Positions 59,701 through 64,000 of a DNA stretch of 64,000 nucleotides are shown piece after piece. The translations under genes and the position numbers were made by a program. The notes under the pieces were generated by a model that made no database searches, was not told where the DNA came from, and saw nothing but the letters and a program-made list of their open reading frames with translations. This DNA comes from 66-474 sp040388785 (GTDB lineage Bacteria; Pseudomonadota; Gammaproteobacteria; Xanthomonadales; Rhodanobacteraceae): NCBI GenBank assembly GCA_040388785.1, contig JAZKBD010000014.1, positions 28,384 through 92,383 of the forward strand, given 5' to 3'. How positions within the stretch are numbered: the stretch's first letter is position 1; each line of letters begins with the position of its first letter.

Positions 59701-60666
59701 ATGCCGATCGACGGCGGCTTCCAAGTCGAAATTTGCGATTGGGCGAATGAAATCGATCGCGAGGGATTGCTCGATGTCCGCAACAGCGTGTTCGTGCTCG
59801 AACAACACGTGCCGCGCGACATGGAGATCGATGGCGACGACCCGCGCAGCGTGCACGTGCTGGCGCGCGCGCCGGATGGCGCGCCGATCGGCAGCGGACG
59901 CCTGACTCCTGAAGGCAGCATTGGCCGCGTGGCGGTGTTGCGCGCCTGGCGCGGCCGCGGCGTCGGCACCATGCTTCTGCAAACGCTGCTCGACCAGGCA
60001 CGGGCGCGGCGATTGGCCGCCGTTTCCATGCACGCCCAGCGCGACGCCGTGCCGTTCTGGCGGCAACGCGGCTTCACCACCAAGGGTGAAGAATTCGAGG
60101 AAGCCGGCATTCCGCACATCATCATGCAGCGCCCGCTGGACGGCATGCCCGAACCCGAGCGCCCACCGGTTCGCCCGCCACCGGAGCCGGTGACGCTGCG
60201 CGCGACCACCCGCGAAGAGTTGATCGACGCCACCCTGCACCTGCTCGGGGGCGCGCGCAACAGCATGTGCGTGATGGTGCGCGAATTGCATCCGCTGCTG
60301 CTCAACGACACCGCGTGCCTCGTGGAATTGCGGCGGCTGGCGATTTCCGGACGCGGTGCATCCATCCGCATCCTCGCGCAGGACCTGACGCGTGCGCTGC
60401 AGGAAGGCACGCGCCTGCTGGAACTCGCGCAGCGGCTGTCCAGCGTGATCGAAATGCGCAGGCCCGTCGAACCCGCCGACCTCGCCTACGGTTCGGCCTT
60501 CATGTGCGTCGACTCCTGCGGCTACCTGTTCCGCCCGCAGGAAGACGAAATGGTGGCGGTGGGTTCGACCTTCGCGCCGGGCCGTCACGCGGAGCTGATG
60601 CGCCTGTTCGAGGAAGTGTGGGCGCGCTCGGAGCCGTGGCCGGAGTTGCGCGCGCTGGGTATCTGA
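59701..60666 (+). CDS. GNAT acetyltransferase fused to a C-terminal domain of unknown function
   Basis: A 321-residue two-domain protein. Residues 1-150 form a GNAT domain (GLLDVRNSVFVLEQHVPRDMEID, then VAVLRAWRGRGVGTMLLQTL and PFWRQRGFTTKGEEFEEAGIPHIIM, ElaA-like). The C-terminal domain (about 165-321: LRATTREELIDATLHLLGGAR, then ASIRILAQDL) looks like a degenerate phospholipase D-like fold (DUF7931 type), without visible HKD motifs. GGAGGGGG lies upstream of ATG 59701. It stands between roxA and sucA. The acetyl acceptor is unknown. Confidence 0.86.
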   Translation: MPIDGGFQVEICDWANEIDREGLLDVRNSVFVLEQHVPRDMEIDGDDPRSVHVLARAPDGAPIGSGRLTPEGSIGRVAVLRAWRGRGVGTMLLQTLLDQARARRLAAVSMHAQRDAVPFWRQRGFTTKGEEFEEAGIPHIIMQRPLDGMPEPERPPVRPPPEPVTLRATTREELIDATLHLLGGARNSMCVMVRELHPLLLNDTACLVELRRLAISGRGASIRILAQDLTRALQEGTRLLELAQRLSSVIEMRRPVEPADLAYGSAFMCVDSCGYLFRPQEDEMVAVGSTFAPGRHAELMRLFEEVWARSEPWPELRALGI

Positions 60667-60876
60667 ATCGCGGACCAAAGCGCAGCGCGCGTATCCCGCA
60701 TTGCAGCATGAAACCGTTATAATTTCAGGTCGCGGCGCGGCTCGGACCGTGCATCGCGCGTTATTTGTCAGCAGGGGCTTCAAACACCCTGTTGAAGCGG
60801 GTCATGGATGGCCCGCCGCGGATCGAGCGGCAGGACAGCGCTTTTTCGACATCCAACAATTTCCGTGGTGACCATC

Positions 60877-63711
60877 GTGAGCGACGGCGGCAGTTTGTTG
60901 CAGCAGTTGGCGGAAACCTCCCAGTTCGGCGGGGGCAATGCTGCCTATCTCGACCAGTTGTACGAGGATTGGCTGCGCGACCCGCAATCGGTGTCGTCCG
61001 AGTGGCGCACCTGGTTCCAGGGCCTGCACGGTTCCGGCGATGTTTCCCACGCCGACGCGATTGCGCGCATCGTCGCCGCGCAGCAACAAGGCCGCCGCAC
61101 GATCGCCGCGCCCGTCGATGATGTCCATGCGCGCAAGCAGGCCGGTGTCCTGCGTTTCCTGACGGCGTATCGTTCGCGCGGCCACCTCGCCGCCGACCTC
61201 GATCCGCTGGCGATCGCGCCCAAGCGCCCGGCGCCCGATCTCGACCTGCCCTTCCACGGTCTGTCCGACGCCGACCTCGACACCGAGTTCGATTGCGGCA
61301 CGTTTGCCGGCGGCGGCCAGCGCATGAAATTGCGCGAGCTGCGTGATCGCCTGCGCCGTACCTACGTCGCCACGATCGGCGCCGAATTCATGCACATCAG
61401 CGACCACAACCAGCGTCGCTGGATCTACGACCGTCTGGAAAAAGCCAGCGGCGATTCGGGCCTGGACGACGCCACCCGCAAGCGCGTGCTGTCGAAGCTG
61501 ACGGCGGCCGATGGCCTTGAGCGTTACCTGCACACCAAGTACGTCGGCCAGAAGCGCTTTTCACTGGAAGGCGGCGATTCGCTGATTCCGCTGCTGGACG
61601 ACCTGATCCGCCGCAGCGCCGACCAGAGCGTGCACGAGCTGGTGATCGGCATGGCGCACCGCGGCCGCCTCAACGTGCTGGTCAACCTCCTCGGCAAGCC
61701 GCCGCAGCAACTGTTCGCGGAATTCGAGGGCAAGCACGACGGCCCGGACGATCCCGCGCATTCCGGCGATGTGAAATACCACATGGGTTTCTCGGCCGAC
61801 ATCGCGGCGCCCGCGGCCAATATCCACGTCGCGCTTGCATTCAATCCGTCGCACCTCGAAATCGTCAACCCGGTGGTGTCGGGTTCGGTGCGTGCGCGCC
61901 AGATCCGCGCCCACGACGGCGTGCGCGAACACGTGCTGCCGGTGCTGATCCACGGCGACGCGGCGCTCTCCGGCCAGGGCGTGAACATGGAACTGTTCAA
62001 TATGTCGCAGACGCGCGGCTTCGGCGTCGGCGGCACCGTGCACATCGTGGTCAACAATCAGATCGGCTTCACCACCGATGCCGACGACAGCCGCAGTACG
62101 CTGTATTGCACCGATGTCGCCAAAATGGTCGGCGCGCCGGTGCTGCACGTGAACGGCGATGATCCCGAGGCCGTGCTGCAATGCGTGCGCCTAGCGTTCG
62201 ATTTCCGCCAGCAATTCCACAAGGATGTCGTGGTGGACCTGGTGTGCTACCGCCGCCACGGCCACAACGAGGCCGACGAACCCTCGGCCACGCAGCCGAT
62301 CATGTACGACGCGATCAAGAAGCTGCCGCCAACCAGGGAGCTCTATGCAGGGACGCTGGTCAAACGCGGCCTCATCACCGACGGCGACGCACAGAAACTG
62401 TTCGACGCCTATCGCGACCAGCTCGACGCCGGCAAACCGGTGACCGAATTGGCGCCGCCCGGTTCGCAGAAGTTCATCGTGGACTGGTCGCGCTTCGCCA
62501 AGGGCGGCCTTGCGCAAACGATCGAAACGGGCGTCAAGCGCAAGACGCTCGATGAACTCGCGGCGAAGATCCTGACGTGGCCGGAAGGCATGACGCTGCA
62601 ATCGCGCGTCGGCAAAATCTACGCGGATCGCCGCAAGATGGCCGAAGGCGAACTGCCGCTGGATTGGGGCTACGCCGAGAACATGGCCTACGCGACGCTG
62701 GTTGCCGAGGGCAACGCGCTGCGTCTGGTCGGGCAGGACTCCGGCCGCGGCACGTTCTTCCATCGCCACGCCGAATTGCACGACCAGAAGACCGGCAACA
62801 TCTATACGCCGCTCGCGCACGTGCGCGAAGGCACATCGGTCGAAGTCATCGACTCGCTGCTCTCCGAAGAAGCAGTGATGGCCTACGAGTACGGCTTTGC
62901 CACCGCCGATCCCGACACGCTGGTGTTGTGGGAAGCACAGTTCGGCGATTTCGCCAACGGCGCGCAGGTGGTGATCGACCAGTTCATCTCGTCCGGCGAG
63001 GCCAAGTGGAATCGCCTGTGCGGCCTGGTGCTGCTGCTGCCGCACGGTTACGAAGGCCAGGGTCCCGAACATTCCTCCGCGCGCCTCGAGCGCTACCTGC
63101 AGTTGTGCGCGCTCGACAACATGCAGGTGTGCGTGCCGACCACGCCCGCGCAGATGTTCCACATGCTGCGCCGGCAGATGCTGCGCGACTGCCGCAAGCC
63201 GCTGGTGGTGATGACGCCGAAGTCGCTGCTGCGCCACAAGCTGGCGGTGTCGTCGCTGGACGATCTCGAGAACGGCCACTTCCATCTCGTGATTCCCGAC
63301 CAGCGCATCAAGAATGACAAGAAGGTCAAGCGCGTGGTGCTGTGTTCGGGCAAGGTCTATTACGACCTGTTCGAGGAAGCCGAAAAGCAGAAGATCGACG
63401 ATGTCGCAATCGTGCGCGTGGAGCAGTTGTATCCGTTCCCGCGCATCGAGGTGAATGCGGAACTCGAAAAATATCCGGCCGCCCGGGAAATGATCTGGTG
63501 CCAGGAAGAACCGCAGAACCAGGGCGCGTGGTTCCAGATCCGCCATCACCTGCAAGCCTGCGCGGACGGCCACCATAGCCTGCATTACGCGGGCCGCGTG
63601 CGGTCGCCGGCGCCGGCCTGCGGTCACTTCAACACCCACGTCGCCGAGCAGAAGGCCCTGGTGCAACAAGCCCTGGTCGATGCCGTCGGCGACGATCATT
63701 CTGTGGAATGA
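60877..63711 (+). CDS. sucA: 2-oxoglutarate dehydrogenase E1 component
   Basis: A TPP-dependent E1 of about 944 residues that decarboxylates 2-oxoglutarate and loads the succinyl group on SucB. Landmarks: the N-terminal NAAYLDQLYEDWLRDPQSVSS, then RRWIYDRLEK, VIGMAHRGRLNVLVN, YHMGFSAD, HVNGDDPEAV and the C-terminal REMIWCQEEPQNQGAW. The frame extends back to 60808, but a GTG at 60877 gives the family's usual start and length (E. coli 933). A TATAAT at 60718-60723 might be part of a promoter. sucB follows after a family B repeat. Confidence 0.96.
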   Translation: MSDGGSLLQQLAETSQFGGGNAAYLDQLYEDWLRDPQSVSSEWRTWFQGLHGSGDVSHADAIARIVAAQQQGRRTIAAPVDDVHARKQAGVLRFLTAYRSRGHLAADLDPLAIAPKRPAPDLDLPFHGLSDADLDTEFDCGTFAGGGQRMKLRELRDRLRRTYVATIGAEFMHISDHNQRRWIYDRLEKASGDSGLDDATRKRVLSKLTAADGLERYLHTKYVGQKRFSLEGGDSLIPLLDDLIRRSADQSVHELVIGMAHRGRLNVLVNLLGKPPQQLFAEFEGKHDGPDDPAHSGDVKYHMGFSADIAAPAANIHVALAFNPSHLEIVNPVVSGSVRARQIRAHDGVREHVLPVLIHGDAALSGQGVNMELFNMSQTRGFGVGGTVHIVVNNQIGFTTDADDSRSTLYCTDVAKMVGAPVLHVNGDDPEAVLQCVRLAFDFRQQFHKDVVVDLVCYRRHGHNEADEPSATQPIMYDAIKKLPPTRELYAGTLVKRGLITDGDAQKLFDAYRDQLDAGKPVTELAPPGSQKFIVDWSRFAKGGLAQTIETGVKRKTLDELAAKILTWPEGMTLQSRVGKIYADRRKMAEGELPLDWGYAENMAYATLVAEGNALRLVGQDSGRGTFFHRHAELHDQKTGNIYTPLAHVREGTSVEVIDSLLSEEAVMAYEYGFATADPDTLVLWEAQFGDFANGAQVVIDQFISSGEAKWNRLCGLVLLLPHGYEGQGPEHSSARLERYLQLCALDNMQVCVPTTPAQMFHMLRRQMLRDCRKPLVVMTPKSLLRHKLAVSSLDDLENGHFHLVIPDQRIKNDKKVKRVVLCSGKVYYDLFEEAEKQKIDDVAIVRVEQLYPFPRIEVNAELEKYPAAREMIWCQEEPQNQGAWFQIRHHLQACADGHHSLHYAGRVRSPAPACGHFNTHVAEQKALVQQALVDAVGDDHSVE

Positions 63712-63720
63712 AAAAGCCGC

Positions 63721-63820
63721 ACCGTTCGGCTTGGGCGTAGGCGCGCAGCGTCGGAGTCGAAGGGCACGGCAATGTGCTTCGACTTCGCTTGCTTCGCAAG
63801 CTACGCTCGACACGAACGGC
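63721..63820. repeat. Dispersed inverted repeat family B, copy 2
   Basis: ACCGTTCG at the left and CGAACGGC at the right form the outer arms; GGAGTCGAAG and GTGCTTCGACTTC pair within. It lies between sucA and sucB, inside what should be a single operon, so transcripts must pass through it. Confidence 0.68.
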
Positions 63821-63861
63821 TTCAACCCAAGAGCTTACTCGACTCAATCCAAGGACAACCC

Positions 63862-64000
63862 ATGTCGATCGAAGTCAAGGTTCCGGTACTGCCCGAATCC
63901 GTCAGCGACGCCACCATTGCCACTTGGCACAAGAAGCCCGGCGACGCGGTGAAGCGCGACGAGAACCTGGTCGACCTCGAAACCGACAAGGTGGTGCTGG
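63862..64000 (+). CDS. sucB: Dihydrolipoyl succinyltransferase E2, 5' part
   Basis: The first 46 codons before the window ends. It starts MSIEVKVPVLPESVSDATIA and contains the lipoyl domain Lys in LETDKVVL. AAGGA precedes the ATG. It is the E2 of the 2-oxoglutarate dehydrogenase complex, in the usual place after sucA. Confidence 0.95.
   Translation, partial: MSIEVKVPVLPESVSDATIATWHKKPGDAVKRDENLVDLETDKVVL

Noticed and set aside
60701..60723. A sigma-70 promoter before sucA using TTGCAG and TATAAT.
   Set aside because: TATAAT is perfect but the spacing to TTGCAG is only 11 bp, and nothing better lies at 16-18 bp.
62191..63825. A 544-codon minus-strand open frame.
   Set aside because: It is antisense to sucA and shows no recognisable protein features.
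1..64000. tRNA, rRNA, CRISPR arrays, insertion sequences, integrases and phage genes.
   Set aside because: I looked for tRNA T-loop motifs, regularly spaced repeats, transposase and integrase motifs and found none convincing. The repeats present are scattered, not evenly spaced.

Overview
The window is a GC-rich, gene-dense stretch of a gammaproteobacterial chromosome. Gene content and order fit Xanthomonadales (Lysobacterales), probably the Rhodanobacter/Dyella side: a FimX-type protein, a single zinc-independent L36, NAD-dependent glutamate dehydrogenase of the giant class, ubiG-gph with an MTA/SAH deaminase, RoxA next to sucA, and many short palindromic intergenic repeats. This placement is inference from gene order. 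Two runs of ten Ns mark scaffold joins. I see no rRNA, tRNA, CRISPR array, insertion sequence or prophage.

Layout. 1-5.4 kb: a minus-strand run (MTA/SAH deaminase, ubiG, gph, a squalene/phytoene synthase-like protein cut by the window edge), then efp and, divergently, the EF-P lysine aminomutase epmB, split by the first N run. 5.5-13.2 kb: fimX, nadK, an ECF sigma/anti-sigma pair, a secreted fasciclin protein, a secreted-protein gene broken by two frameshifts, and an AT-richer lipoprotein gene with a possible TIM-barrel fold. 13.4-24.7 kb: the 1648-residue gdhB, a CHASE3-like/GAF/GGDEF cyclase, and an RND efflux pair without an outer-membrane channel gene. 24.9-30.2 kb: rpsP-rimM-trmD-rplS, ffh, an ArsR/SdpI pair with a clear palindromic operator, and a ypjD-like membrane protein.

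30.4-44.4 kb: a periplasmic serine protease, transketolase, rpmJ, the agmatine-to-putrescine pair aguA/aguB, a TraB-family membrane protein, two AT-richer or orphan secreted-protein genes, a GNAT protein, yggS, DUF488, a luciferase-like monooxygenase and a TonB-like protein. 44.5-47.8 kb: PadR with a multi-pass membrane partner, two tandem one-haem cytochromes, phhB and an FKBP. 48.1-52.5 kb: a likely single transcription unit of a small secreted protein, a YtrA-type GntR regulator, an ABC ATPase and permease, two paralogous DUF2884-like lipoproteins and a small membrane protein, preceded by nested inverted repeats. 52.6-64 kb: fumC, purB, a membrane LytTR regulator, a lipoprotein PQQ dehydrogenase, roxA, a GNAT fusion, sucA and the start of sucB.

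The most unusual structure lies between genes. Four kinds of repeat recur or stand out: family A (hairpin at one end whose two arms change together between copies), family B (inverted repeats near CCGTTCG/CGAACGG), family C (arms built from CGCAAAG/CGCGAAG units), and a long palindrome next to rplS. A 20-bp element like the neisserial dRS3 overlaps the apparent upstream extension of the deaminase gene. The best candidate for an undescribed gene system is the 48.1-52.5 kb operon, where a peptide-type ABC exporter is co-transcribed with a small secreted protein and twin lipoproteins.
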